From NCBI GenBank assembly GCA_035275405.1, contig DATEMU010000011.1:1-64000 (forward strand): 64,000 bases of DNA, in the 5' to 3' direction. The DNA is from Phycisphaerae bacterium. Its GTDB lineage: Bacteria; Planctomycetota; Phycisphaerae; UBA1845; UTPLA1. The notes beneath the pieces are model-generated. The model saw nothing but the letters and a program-made list of their open reading frames with translations, ran no database searches and had not been told where the DNA came from. The translations under genes and the position numbers were made by a program. Below are positions 52,103-60,301 of this stretch, piece after piece; positions within the stretch are counted from its first letter, which is position 1; each line of letters starts with the position of its first letter.

Positions 52103-53674
52103 TCACTTGGATGCGGGAAGTGGCGCAGGGAGCAGGTCCTGTTTGGTCCCCTCCATCGCCGAATCGACGGACCAGTCTTGCGTTCGAGCCGCCTGGTACC
52201 GGCCGTAGAAGGTGAGCATCGCCACGTACAGATAGCCGACGGCGAAGAGGCACATGAAGAAAAGCCCGATCCACATCTTCTCGATAACCGTGTAGGCGAC
52301 GCAGCCGCTGAGATACAACCCCATCGCCAGTTCGCTCCACGCCTGAATCCGCTTGGCGTCGAGGCGGTTCCGGCCGGTCTTGTTCACCCAGCCGTTGTCA
52401 CCCCGGCCGGCGACACCGAATTTCGGTGTGCGCACAAACTCGGACGACTGCCCCAGCAGGCCCTCGATGGCCGCGCGGGCGTTGTTGAGTGAGACGCCGA
52501 CGCCGAGGCTGACAAGAAACGGCAGGTATTTCAGGCTCTCACCCCACGTGCGGAAGACCTCCCGCTGACTGGCGACGTAGAACGTGCTTGCCGAGCAGGT
52601 GGCGATGAGCACCAGCGAGATATCGAAGATCGCCCGCAGCACGATGTGATTCGCGAACACGTGCACCTTGGTGTAAAGCACGGGCAGAAGGAGCAGGCTG
52701 AGGACAAGAATGAGGAAATAGCTGGCCCAACTGGTCAGGTGGAAGAATGCCTCCAGCTTGATCCGCCAGGGCAGGCGCGAGCGGATAATACTGGGCAGGA
52801 GTTTCCGGCAGGTCTGCGCCCCGCCCTTGGCCCAGCGGTGCTGCTGGCTCTTGAACGCGTTCATTTCCGGCGGCAACTCGGCCGGGCTCGTCACCTCCGG
52901 GAGGTAAACGAACTTCCAGCCCTTCATCTGCGCCCGGTAGGACAAATCGAGGTCTTCCGTGAGCGTGTCGTGGTGCCAGCCTCCGGCGTCGGCGATGCAC
53001 GTCCGCCGCCAGGCCCCCGCCGTACCGTTAAAGCTCATGAACCGCCCCGAGCGATTTCGCGCGGCGTGTTCGATGACAAAGTGGCCGTCGAGCAGGATCG
53101 CCTGGCTTTTTGTGAGCAGCGATTGCTCGCGATTGAGGTGTTCCCAGCGGGCCTGGACCATGCCGATCTGCGGATCGACGAAATGGTCGATCAGGTGGTC
53201 AAGGATGTCCGTCGGAGGGATGAAGTCCGCGTCGAAGATGACGATGAACTCGCCCGTCGCCACCTTGAGCCCCTCGGCCAGGGCACCGGCCTTATAACCC
53301 TCGCGATTGTCCCGGTGCAGGAAAACCACGTCGTGACCCGCCGCCCGCATCCGCTCGCACGTCGCGCGGGCGATCTCCGTCGTCTCGTCGGTCGAGTCGT
53401 CTAGGACCTGGATCTCCAACCGGTCGCGCGGGTAGTCGATTCGGCAGGCGTTCTCAATGACCCGCCGGGCGACAAACTGCTCGTTGTACATGGGCAGTTG
53501 GATGGTGACCCGCGGGCGCCCGAGGAAGCAGGCGGTCTTGCGCGGGTTGTTGCGGCGGTACTTGTAGTAGAGATAGACCAGGCTGTAGCGATGCACGCCA
53601 TAGACGGCGAGGACCAGGCAGACCGCGAGGTGCGTGTAAATCAGGAAATAATGCCAAGTCGTCGGCTCTTGCAT
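52103..53674 (-). CDS. Membrane glycosyltransferase family 2 (cellulose-synthase-like)
   Basis: The 523-residue enzyme has an N-terminal membrane helix (about 8-28), a GT-A catalytic domain and about four C-terminal helices. The processive-type signature is complete: ILDDSTDET, VIFDADFIPP, the acid motif LTEDLDLSYR and the QQHRWAKGG motif near residue 238. It probably polymerises or transfers a sugar during polysaccharide or glycolipid synthesis. The ATG at 53674 directly precedes the first helix; a TTG at 53701 is an alternative. It is divergent from thyA and has no sugar genes adjacent. Confidence 0.9.
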   Translation of the reverse strand: MQEPTTWHYFLIYTHLAVCLVLAVYGVHRYSLVYLYYKYRRNNPRKTACFLGRPRVTIQLPMYNEQFVARRVIENACRIDYPRDRLEIQVLDDSTDETTEIARATCERMRAAGHDVVFLHRDNREGYKAGALAEGLKVATGEFIVIFDADFIPPTDILDHLIDHFVDPQIGMVQARWEHLNREQSLLTKSQAILLDGHFVIEHAARNRSGRFMSFNGTAGAWRRTCIADAGGWHHDTLTEDLDLSYRAQMKGWKFVYLPEVTSPAELPPEMNAFKSQQHRWAKGGAQTCRKLLPSIIRSRLPWRIKLEAFFHLTSWASYFLILVLSLLLLPVLYTKVHVFANHIVLRAIFDISLVLIATCSASTFYVASQREVFRTWGESLKYLPFLVSLGVGVSLNNARAAIEGLLGQSSEFVRTPKFGVAGRGDNGWVNKTGRNRLDAKRIQAWSELAMGLYLSGCVAYTVIEKMWIGLFFMCLFAVGYLYVAMLTFYGRYQAARTQDWSVDSAMEGTKQDLLPAPLPASK

Positions 53675-53814
53675 GGGTACATTCTCAAGTATGACTGACA
53701 AGCAATCAGGCGTGTTTGGCCGCGGCGCAATAACACGATGTCCGTCTGGCCAATGATTTTAGGGACCGCCGACCGGAGCGTCAAACCCGCCGAATCACCT
53801 CCGAAATAGGCGGA

Positions 53815-53843
53815 TTGCGGGGCATTAGCGGTCCACCTACACT
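53815..53843 (+). promoter_or_regulatory. Promoter for thyA-folA
   Basis: TTGCGG (53815-53820) and TACACT (53838-53843) are separated by exactly 17 bases. The predicted start falls about 25 bases before the thyA ATG, which has GGAGG seven bases upstream. Confidence 0.45.
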
Positions 53844-53875
53844 CCGCGCGTATTGGGTTATCACGGAGGATTATT

Positions 53876-54715
53876 ATGCAGGTCTACCTCGATTTGGTCC
53901 GCAAGGTGCTGGATGAGGGTGTCCGCAAGCCTACGCGGACGGGCGTGGACACGATCAGCCTCTTCTCCGCGCACTATCAGGTGGATCTCGCCGCGGGGTT
54001 TCCCCTGCTGACGACGAAAAAAATGCAGTTCGCTTCCATGCTCCGCGAGGTGCTCTGGTATCTCTCCGGGGAGAACCACATCCGCAACCTCCGCGAGTAC
54101 ACCAAGATCTGGGATGCCTGGGCCGACGAGCACGGCAACCTCGACACCGCCTACGGTCACTACTGGCGACACTTCCCCAGCGCGACGAAGGACGAACACG
54201 ACCGCTGGCAGGTCCGCGAGATCGATCAGATTCGCTACGTGCTCGACACGCTTCGGAAGGACCCCAACAGCCGGCGGCTGGTGGTGACGGCGTGGGAGCC
54301 GGGCAACGCAATCGCCAGCAAGCTGCCGCCGTGTCACTACACGTTCGCGTTTCACGTCTCTGACGGCAAGCTCAACTGCCATCTGTCGCAGCGCTCCGGC
54401 GACGTGGCCCTGGGGATTCCGTTCAACCTCGCGGCCTATGCGACGCTGACACAGATGATCGCGCAGGACGTCGGCCTGGGGCTGGGCCGCTTCGGCCACA
54501 CGATTATCGATGCGCACATCTACTGCGCCGATCCCGGCGGGCCGATGGCCGAGTATGACCACGTCGCGGGATTGAGGGAGCAACTCACGCGCCAGCCGCT
54601 CTCCCTGCCGCGCCTGGAGATCGCCCGCAAGCCCTTCGACGAACTTCGCTTCGAGGATTTCCGCCTCGTCGGCTATGAATGCCACGAGGCGATCAAGTTC
54701 AAGGTGGCTGTCTGA
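53876..54715 (+). CDS. thyA: Thymidylate synthase
   Basis: This 279-residue enzyme methylates dUMP to dTMP with methylene-tetrahydrofolate. The folate-site start (RTGVDTISLFSAHYQVDL), the catalytic loop ending in KLPPCHYTFAFHV (cysteine near residue 159), QRSGDVALGIPFNLA and HIYCAD are typical. The length matches the usual 260-280. It is the folate-dependent ThyA type, not ThyX. folA follows eight bases later, in the normal arrangement for regenerating the folate that ThyA oxidises. Confidence 0.98.
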   Translation: MQVYLDLVRKVLDEGVRKPTRTGVDTISLFSAHYQVDLAAGFPLLTTKKMQFASMLREVLWYLSGENHIRNLREYTKIWDAWADEHGNLDTAYGHYWRHFPSATKDEHDRWQVREIDQIRYVLDTLRKDPNSRRLVVTAWEPGNAIASKLPPCHYTFAFHVSDGKLNCHLSQRSGDVALGIPFNLAAYATLTQMIAQDVGLGLGRFGHTIIDAHIYCADPGGPMAEYDHVAGLREQLTRQPLSLPRLEIARKPFDELRFEDFRLVGYECHEAIKFKVAV

Positions 54716-54723
54716 CTCGCCCC

Positions 54724-55233
54724 ATGCAAACCATCATCATCGTCGCCATGACCCCCGACCGCCTCATCGGCAAAGGGGGCGCGCTGCCCTGGCACGAGCC
54801 GGAGGATTTGAAGCACTTCAAGCGGACGACGATGGGCCACGCGGTCATCATGGGCCGCAAGACGTACGATTCGATCGGGCGACCGTTGCCGGGGCGGAGG
54901 AACATCGTGATCACAAGAAACGTCGAAACGCCAAAAAGTCAAAAAGTCAAATCAGAAGACGGCACGAGCCTTGACGTGGTTCACTCGCTTGACGAGGCGC
55001 TTGAACTCTGCCGGCAGCGCGGCGAGGAGACGGCGTTTATCGCCGGGGGGGCGCAGATTTACGAACAAGCCCTGCCCGTCGCCGACGAGATGATTGTGAC
55101 GTGGATTCAGCAGCCGGGTCTGACCGGTGACACCTATTTCCCCGCCTGGCGCGAGGAGGATTGGGAGGCGTTGCCGGAACCCGCCGCGGGAGGGCTCAAG
55201 ATCGTCCGCTACCGCCGCTGCACGCCGCGTTAG
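54724..55233 (+). CDS. folA: Dihydrofolate reductase
   Basis: The 169-residue enzyme reduces dihydrofolate made by ThyA. The motifs IVAMTPDRLIGKGG, LPWHEPEDLKHFKRTTMG (with the catalytic acidic residue), VIMGRKTYDSIGRPLPGRRN and GGAQIYEQAL are all present. A stretch of about a dozen residues (ETPKSQKVKSEDG, near 70-82) lies in a surface loop and is encoded by unusually A-rich DNA with a short tandem repeat, so it looks like a recent insertion. The protein is a little longer than the common 160 residues. It is co-transcribed with thyA. Confidence 0.96.
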   Translation: MQTIIIVAMTPDRLIGKGGALPWHEPEDLKHFKRTTMGHAVIMGRKTYDSIGRPLPGRRNIVITRNVETPKSQKVKSEDGTSLDVVHSLDEALELCRQRGEETAFIAGGAQIYEQALPVADEMIVTWIQQPGLTGDTYFPAWREEDWEALPEPAAGGLKIVRYRRCTPR

Positions 55234-55322
55234 GTGCGGTGCTTCAGGCTTCGCCGTTTAGGTTGGGGGATTGATATCAGAGGGGCCGATTTACTATGAT
55301 GGTGGCGCAGGGAGGCCCGACC

Positions 55323-55688
55323 ATGTTTCGCCGAATCAGAGTCATTGTCGTTCTGACACTCCTTATCGCGGGGACGGTCTATCTCGCGTCACCGCCGCCG
55401 ACACCGCCACCAATGCGATATCGACTTCCCGACGAAGTCGGGTTTCTGGAGCATCGCGGGAAGCGGTATTTCCTCAACGACTTGTTCGATCCGGCGTTTC
55501 GCGCGGCGAGCGACGATCGATTCGTTAAACAATTCGACGAGGGGCTGAAAGTCGCCGACGCACGGACGCCCGACCAGCGATCCTCGGACAAAAAATCGAA
55601 AGCAGGCGAGCTACAGCCGCTTCCCTGGGCCGGACGTGGCCCCGACAGGCGGGTCGATGAAGGAGTATGGGCCGGATCAGATCCGTGA
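55323..55688 (+). CDS. Small membrane-anchored protein, unknown function
   Basis: The 121-residue product has an N-terminal helix (VIVVLTLLIAGTVYLA), a Pro-rich spacer and a small domain with RLPDEVGFLEHRGKRYFLND. It has a good GGGAGG ribosome-binding site eight bases before the ATG at 55323; an in-frame ATG at 55296 is less likely. The last 35 residues are low in structure and Arg/Gly-rich. I do not recognise it, and it may be a fast-evolving membrane protein. Confidence 0.5.
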   Translation: MFRRIRVIVVLTLLIAGTVYLASPPPTPPPMRYRLPDEVGFLEHRGKRYFLNDLFDPAFRAASDDRFVKQFDEGLKVADARTPDQRSSDKKSKAGELQPLPWAGRGPDRRVDEGVWAGSDP

Positions 55689-55710
55689 TTTATCCAGGTG
55701 AAGAGTACGA

Positions 55711-56565
55711 TCAGATCTTGGCGGCCGCACTTTCAAACCACTCCCGCCCCCAACTCAATAGCCCGTGAATGAAGAGCGCCCCGACCGCAACCGGCGCGAT
55801 CGGTCGGCAACTTCGGATGAACGGCACGATCGCCTCTGGCTGATTGTCCAGCGTCACGATCTCGTCATGCTCATCCTTCGCCTCGGCGGTCTGCCACCGC
55901 GATCGCACCTCATCGGCCGAAAAGCCCAGTCGCGCCTCGAACAATAGCTCCGGCTGGTGGATCTCCTTGTCGCGGATGAGACCGACGCACACCAAACCGC
56001 GCGTCTCGTCCGTCCGCAATCCCAGTTCCTCGGTCAACTCGCGGGCGACGCTGGCGAACGCGTCGATGGTTCCATCCGCTTTCCGATCGCCGGCCTCCAG
56101 CGAGCCGCCGAAGGTATGCACGTGACCGGCGTGATAGACGACGCGCGTCGAGCGGCGGCCGTAACAGATGCGACCGTCGCGCGTCAGGAGTGTGGCCGTC
56201 GTGCCGATGGGGTTGGCGAAGCGGTGCCAGCCGAACTCGTCGAGGCGATGCCGGTTGTAGAGGTTCGTCCCGACAAAATCGCGGAAGCACGTCGGCCCGA
56301 CGGTCAGATGAAACCGATCGCCCGCCGGTCCGTTCTCGATCGCGTGGCGGACATACCGAAGCAACTCGCCGTTGAAGAGCATGCGATCGGTCCCCTTGGC
56401 AAGGGCGACCTGGCGGCCCCACTCTTCGGCGATCAGTGCTTCGAGCTGCGGGGTCGAGGGCCGGGCGTAGGGCTCGAAATCGACCCCGACGGCCTCCGGG
56501 GGAAACTGGCCGCAGGCATCGATGACGAAGGGGAGGCGGTCGGTGGGGGGAGGGTTCGGCGTCAT
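55711..56565 (-). CDS. Nudix hydrolase-like protein
   Basis: The 284-residue protein has a Nudix box: GGSLEAGD followed after an insert by SVARELTEELGL (near residue 150-181), which keeps the REx2EE metal-binding core. The N-terminal 130 residues (with VGPTCFRDFVGTNLYNR) are of the type seen in Nudix proteins that act on nucleotide sugars. Substrate unknown. It is convergent with the preceding small gene and has no evident operon partner. Confidence 0.8.
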   Translation of the reverse strand: MTPNPPPTDRLPFVIDACGQFPPEAVGVDFEPYARPSTPQLEALIAEEWGRQVALAKGTDRMLFNGELLRYVRHAIENGPAGDRFHLTVGPTCFRDFVGTNLYNRHRLDEFGWHRFANPIGTTATLLTRDGRICYGRRSTRVVYHAGHVHTFGGSLEAGDRKADGTIDAFASVARELTEELGLRTDETRGLVCVGLIRDKEIHQPELLFEARLGFSADEVRSRWQTAEAKDEHDEIVTLDNQPEAIVPFIRSCRPIAPVAVGALFIHGLLSWGREWFESAAAKI

Positions 56566-56667
56566 GGGCGTCTGATTATCGCGGGGGGCGTCAAATGACG
56601 CGATATGCCGCTTCGCGACCGCTTTCGGCCTCGTCTGGGGCTGGAAAGAATCCCTACAAGAGGACGG

Positions 56668-56697
56668 TTGACCCCGCCTCGGTGTTTGTATTACAAT
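56668..56697 (+). promoter_or_regulatory. Promoter abutting a start codon
   Basis: TTGACC (56668-56673) and TACAAT (56692-56697) lie 18 bases apart. The -10 element ends only 11 bases before the ATG at 56709, so the transcript would have almost no leader. Two direct copies of a TGTnTTACA motif (56684-56692 region and 56697-56705 region) overlap the -10 element and could bind a repressor; this is speculative. Confidence 0.45.
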
Positions 56698-56708
56698 GTT
56701 TTACAGCG

Positions 56709-56981
56709 ATGAAGCGGTCACCGGCGATCTTGGCGCTACTTGTGTTCCTGCCCCTGGCATTGGGGGCCACGCCGCTTCTGCATCATCACGATCATCACGA
56801 CGCCGCCCCGTGCCAGATCTGTTACCTGGTGAAAGTCGGATCTATTGCGCTGGCAATCGGCTTGGCCGTGCTGTTGATCTCGGCACAACCCGTTCGGCCG
56901 TTTTCGCGCCCGAGCGATGCCCGGGTCCACAGTTCCGAACATCACTCGCCCTCCGCGCCCCGCGCCCCTCCTTCCCGCTAA
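56709..56981 (+). CDS. Small His-rich membrane protein
   Basis: The 90-residue product has a signal or membrane helix (AILALLVFLPLALGA), a His/Asp cluster LLHHHDHHD, a PCQICYLV cysteine pair, a second hydrophobic helix (about 44-60) and a disordered tail. The His and Cys cluster suggests metal binding, as in DUF2946-type proteins found near copper and other metal genes, but no metal transport gene is adjacent. The ATG follows directly on a promoter-like sequence and has no ribosome-binding site, which is consistent with leaderless translation. Confidence 0.6.
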   Translation: MKRSPAILALLVFLPLALGATPLLHHHDHHDAAPCQICYLVKVGSIALAIGLAVLLISAQPVRPFSRPSDARVHSSEHHSPSAPRAPPSR

Positions 56982-57150
56982 CTCGCAACTCCCTGCGCCC
57001 GAAGTCTCGTTGAGCGTCTGCGCGCCTTCCCCGCCGATAGTGGTTCGGCGTGGGGCGGCGTGATCCCCTTCGAGATTCGATTCCCGTTCTTCAACGCGCG
57101 TATCGGTACATCCTTCATTCGTTTGCGATCCCTCCGGGAGGAGGTGGCTC

Positions 57151-57855
57151 ATGCGTCGACGTGGATTCACGTTGATCGAATTGCTTGTGGTCATCAGCGT
57201 CATTGTTGTGCTAGTCGGCATCCTGCTACCGGCCCTGTCGCGCTCGCGGCAGATCGGCCGCGCAGCGAAGTGCCTGGCGAACATGCACAGCCTTTGCGCG
57301 GCGGTGCAGATGTACGCCGACAACAACGAGGGTTTCTTGCCGACCGGCGGCTTCGCGCACGGAGGTTCCGTCGATGAGGGGGCGGCGTGGATCAACACGG
57401 CGGCGCAGGAAATCGGCTCCGAGCAAGTGGTGCGCTGTCCGGCGGATGAAAGCCCATACTGGAATCAAGTCGTGCCGAACTCCGACCAGAAGCGGCGGAT
57501 GAGCTACGCCAATAATTACTACATGATGGGGACGATCGAAGGCCGGGAGGAGTTCACGTCGCTTACCCGAATCAAACGATCGTCCGCGACGATCTTCTGG
57601 GCGGAACTAACCCAGCAGGGCAGCTTCGCGGCCTCTGATCACGTCCATCCGGAGACGTGGTTCATCAGCCCACGGACGTTTGCGGCGCGGGAGGTTGATC
57701 TCGAGCGCCATCTGAAACGGGCCAACTACGGATTCCTGGATGGGCACGCGGAGCCGCAGCGATTCGAGGACACCTATACGCTCAACGTCCAGGCGAGTCA
57801 GTTTCCGAATCTCGTTTGGACGCACAACAAGTATGACCCCGCCGTGGGATGGTAA
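57151..57855 (+). CDS. Prepilin-like protein with C-terminal DGH motif
   Basis: The 234-residue protein begins with a class III prepilin signal, MRRRGFTLIELLVVISVIVV, which should be cleaved after Gly5 and form the pilin helix. The globular part ends with the planctomycete motif ANYGFLDGHAEPQRF near residue 192. Such genes are very numerous in this phylum and are exported by a type II secretion or type IV pilus-like system. GGAGGAGG lies before the ATG. It is the first gene of a run of secreted proteins that reaches 60165. Confidence 0.9.
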   Translation: MRRRGFTLIELLVVISVIVVLVGILLPALSRSRQIGRAAKCLANMHSLCAAVQMYADNNEGFLPTGGFAHGGSVDEGAAWINTAAQEIGSEQVVRCPADESPYWNQVVPNSDQKRRMSYANNYYMMGTIEGREEFTSLTRIKRSSATIFWAELTQQGSFAASDHVHPETWFISPRTFAAREVDLERHLKRANYGFLDGHAEPQRFEDTYTLNVQASQFPNLVWTHNKYDPAVGW

Positions 57856-57932
57856 AGGGGCATTCGATACTACTGAGATGAGGTTTACGAAAGTGTTTTG
57901 AACTCAAGCGAAACCGAAACGGAGGGTTTCTG

Positions 57933-58532
57933 ATGCGAAGCTTCTTTTGTAGGGGAATCACGCCAATCATTCTCGCTGCTTTGTTTACTCTGCCGGCACA
58001 GGCCGGCGTCAAAGGCGGCGACGTCAACATCGGCATCGATCCGGACAGCGGCCAACTCGTGGCGCTGTGGGGCGGAGAACTTGTACAATTGCCGGAGATC
58101 AACGGCCCCCTGTTCGGGTTTGGTATCGACGAGCCCGGATTCTTTACGATTACGGATTCGGTGGTGGGCCTCGTTCCACCGGAGGCGGGCGCCAATCTGG
58201 TCCTGGATGTCATTACGTTTGATGACGCTTTGAAAGGTTGGCGACCCGGATTCGCCGGTTTCTTTGACGATCCCGGCGAGACGTGGGACATCGGTTCCGT
58301 GCCTTTCGACGATCATCCGTTCTGGCACATCGACTCCAATGACCCCGGCTTCGTTCCGCCGCCCGGTCAGACCGCGTGGAACGCCACGTTTCGAATCCTC
58401 GACACCGGCTCCACGGGTTACCTGCCCTCGGAGGCGCTGACCGTGACGTTTACGCCGGAGCCGACGAGTTTGGCGATTTTGCTGGTCATTTCCGCGTTAT
58501 CGCGGCGCGTCTCGCCGCGGAAGGGACGGTGA
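57933..58532 (+). CDS. Secreted protein with PEP-CTERM sorting signal
   Basis: The 199-residue protein has a signal peptide (about 1-24, ending in AQA) and a beta-rich domain with TFRILDTGSTGYLPS near its end. The C-terminus is a PEP-CTERM signal: PEPTSLAILLVISAL followed by SRRVSPRKGR. PEP-CTERM proteins are recognised by an exosortase and anchored or cut at the surface, usually in polysaccharide-producing bacteria. No exosortase gene is present in this window. The globular domain is related to that of the next gene, which ends in dockerin-type repeats instead. CGGAGGG precedes the ATG. Confidence 0.83.
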   Translation: MRSFFCRGITPIILAALFTLPAQAGVKGGDVNIGIDPDSGQLVALWGGELVQLPEINGPLFGFGIDEPGFFTITDSVVGLVPPEAGANLVLDVITFDDALKGWRPGFAGFFDDPGETWDIGSVPFDDHPFWHIDSNDPGFVPPPGQTAWNATFRILDTGSTGYLPSEALTVTFTPEPTSLAILLVISALSRRVSPRKGR

Positions 58533-58535
58533 GAA

Positions 58536-59261
58536 ATGCGAGCCCGAAATCCCGTTTATACGACGGTTGCCGCCATCCTCGTCGCCTTGTGCCCTGCTGC
58601 CGCGCGGGCTCAGCACAGCGGCGACGTCTTCGTCGGTCGCACCGCCGCCGGGCAACTCAAGCTCGGCGGCTTCATTCCCGACCTCAACGTCATCGTCTTG
58701 CCGCCGGTCAACGAGCTTTTCAACGGTTGGAGCGATAACAACCCCGGCTTTGATCGCGTCATCACCGACGATGTGCCTAATGATCTGCTGACTTTACAAT
58801 CCGGGGTACAGGTGCGAATCGAGGTCATTCAGGTCGATCCGGCCTTTCAGGCCATCAGCCCGAGCTTCGTCGTCATCGATGACCCCGGAGAACGAATTCT
58901 CCTGGGTAATAACAATCTCCACATCCATCTTACGTGGCTCATTAATTCGGATGAGCCGGACTTCGACCCGCTCAAGGTCCTGTGGCGCGCGACGTTCAAG
59001 CTGGTCGACACCGGCTCGACCGGCTACACGGCGTCGGTCCCGTTCACGTTCTACTTCGCGAACGTCGATTGCACGCGCGGCGATTGCGACGGCAGCGGGA
59101 TCATCGACGGGGGCGACGTCCAGAAATTCGTCGATACCGTCCTCAACCCGGCGGGAGCCGCCGAACTGGATCGCTGCCGTGCGGATACAAACAGGGACGG
59201 TCTGGCCACGCCCGATGACGCCACGTCTTTCGTCGAATTGCTGCTCGCGCAACCGTCATAA
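58536..59261 (+). CDS. Secreted protein with dockerin-type repeats
   Basis: This 241-residue protein is a paralogue of the preceding one: signal peptide ending in ARAQ, GDVFVGRTAAGQLKLGG, a middle part with NNPGF and WRATFKLVDTGSTGYTAS. Its C-terminus is different: two EF-hand-like dockerin repeats (GDCDGSGIIDGGDVQKFV and DTNRDGLATPDDATSFVEL). It starts four bases after the upstream stop. In cellulosomes such repeats bind cohesins, but in Planctomycetes they are common on proteins without that system; here a calcium-stabilised surface module is likely. Confidence 0.84.
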   Translation: MRARNPVYTTVAAILVALCPAAARAQHSGDVFVGRTAAGQLKLGGFIPDLNVIVLPPVNELFNGWSDNNPGFDRVITDDVPNDLLTLQSGVQVRIEVIQVDPAFQAISPSFVVIDDPGERILLGNNNLHIHLTWLINSDEPDFDPLKVLWRATFKLVDTGSTGYTASVPFTFYFANVDCTRGDCDGSGIIDGGDVQKFVDTVLNPAGAAELDRCRADTNRDGLATPDDATSFVELLLAQPS

Positions 59262-59271
59262 TAGTCGCATC

Positions 59272-60165
59272 ATGACCGCGATTTGCAGGAAAGGCAGGAT
59301 GGCCGCGGGGTGGCGCGGCGCCCTTTCGCTGGTCGAATTGATCATCACCATCGCGATCATCGCACTGCTGATCGCCGTTCTGCTGCCCGCCATGAGCCAG
59401 GCGCGTGAGCATGGCCGCCTGACGCTTTGTCTCTCGAACCTGCGCGGTCAGGGCATGGCGCTGCAGGCCTATACCGCGGATTACCAAGGGTCGATGCCGC
59501 CGCGCCTGGTGTGGAGTTACTTCAACTCCACGGGGCTCCTGATCAACGAAATCCTGGCGAACGACAACAACGAACCGTTTTCCCCGGCGACGGACGACAC
59601 CGGCTGGCGGCATCCGGTCGGGATTTGGCGGTGTCCGGAGGTCGGCGACGACTGGGCCCGCCGGGCTCATTCGGGGTTTCTGCACTACGCGCCGAATCGA
59701 TGGCTGTTCAACACCCTTACGGCCTACGATGAAGAGACCGGCTATTGGACGGCCTCGGACGCGCCGCAGGGCTGGGACGAATACGGCGGCGATGCGTGGC
59801 GAAAGCTGGAGCACATCCGCCGGGCCAGCGAGATCGTCGCCCTCGCGGACAACGTGAATTACTACCACCCACCGCACAATCAGCGCGAAGGCCGAGAGAG
59901 CATGGGCTACTCGTGGGAAATCGTCAGCGACGAGGCCGTGGACGACACGGGCACGTCGCTGCGCGCCAGCCATCGCCGGCTGGTCAAGCGGCCGTGCGTC
60001 TTCGTCGATGGACACGCGGAGCCGCTGCCCGCAAGCCGATCGTATTGGCAGGACGCGCTGCACACCTATACGCCCAAGCGGTATCCGGGCTTTTCGGTGG
60101 ATCTCTACCAGCGCGAAGTGGAGCGTTTCATGTGGTTTGTCAGGCTCGAGGATAGCGGGTCGTAA
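59272..60165 (+). CDS. Prepilin-like protein, second copy type
   Basis: The 297-residue product carries a prepilin-like N-terminus of slightly degenerate form (GALSLVELIITIAIIALLIAV, about residues 16-36) after a 15-residue leader, followed by a globular domain. The C-terminal segment KRPCVFVDGHAEPL carries the DGH motif. The conserved Phe and Thr of the common prepilin signal are replaced, which might slow processing. The start is the ATG at 59272; MAAGW at 59299 is also possible. It lies ten bases downstream of the dockerin gene. Confidence 0.78.
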   Translation: MTAICRKGRMAAGWRGALSLVELIITIAIIALLIAVLLPAMSQAREHGRLTLCLSNLRGQGMALQAYTADYQGSMPPRLVWSYFNSTGLLINEILANDNNEPFSPATDDTGWRHPVGIWRCPEVGDDWARRAHSGFLHYAPNRWLFNTLTAYDEETGYWTASDAPQGWDEYGGDAWRKLEHIRRASEIVALADNVNYYHPPHNQREGRESMGYSWEIVSDEAVDDTGTSLRASHRRLVKRPCVFVDGHAEPLPASRSYWQDALHTYTPKRYPGFSVDLYQREVERFMWFVRLEDSGS

Positions 60166-60169
60166 ATGC

Positions 60170-60199
60170 CTGACTCACCGGGCCTGTTTCTGTTATAAT
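60170..60199 (+). promoter_or_regulatory. Promoter for the amylase gene
   Basis: TATAAT (60194-60199), a consensus -10 element, is preceded at 18 bases by CTGACT (60170-60175). The GTG start of the amylase lies about 100 bases downstream. Confidence 0.55.
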
Positions 60200-60301
60200 C
60201 CAATGGGTTGATCGCTGCCTTGAGCCGCATTGGGGGACGAGCGGCACGTACTATCACAAAGAACAGCGACTCGCACGCCTGTTTTAGCCAAGGGAAAAAA
60301 A

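Noticed and set aside
55323..55688. Small gene as a toxin or phage protein
   Set aside because: It has no toxin-like motif or partner antitoxin; only a membrane helix and a short domain are visible.
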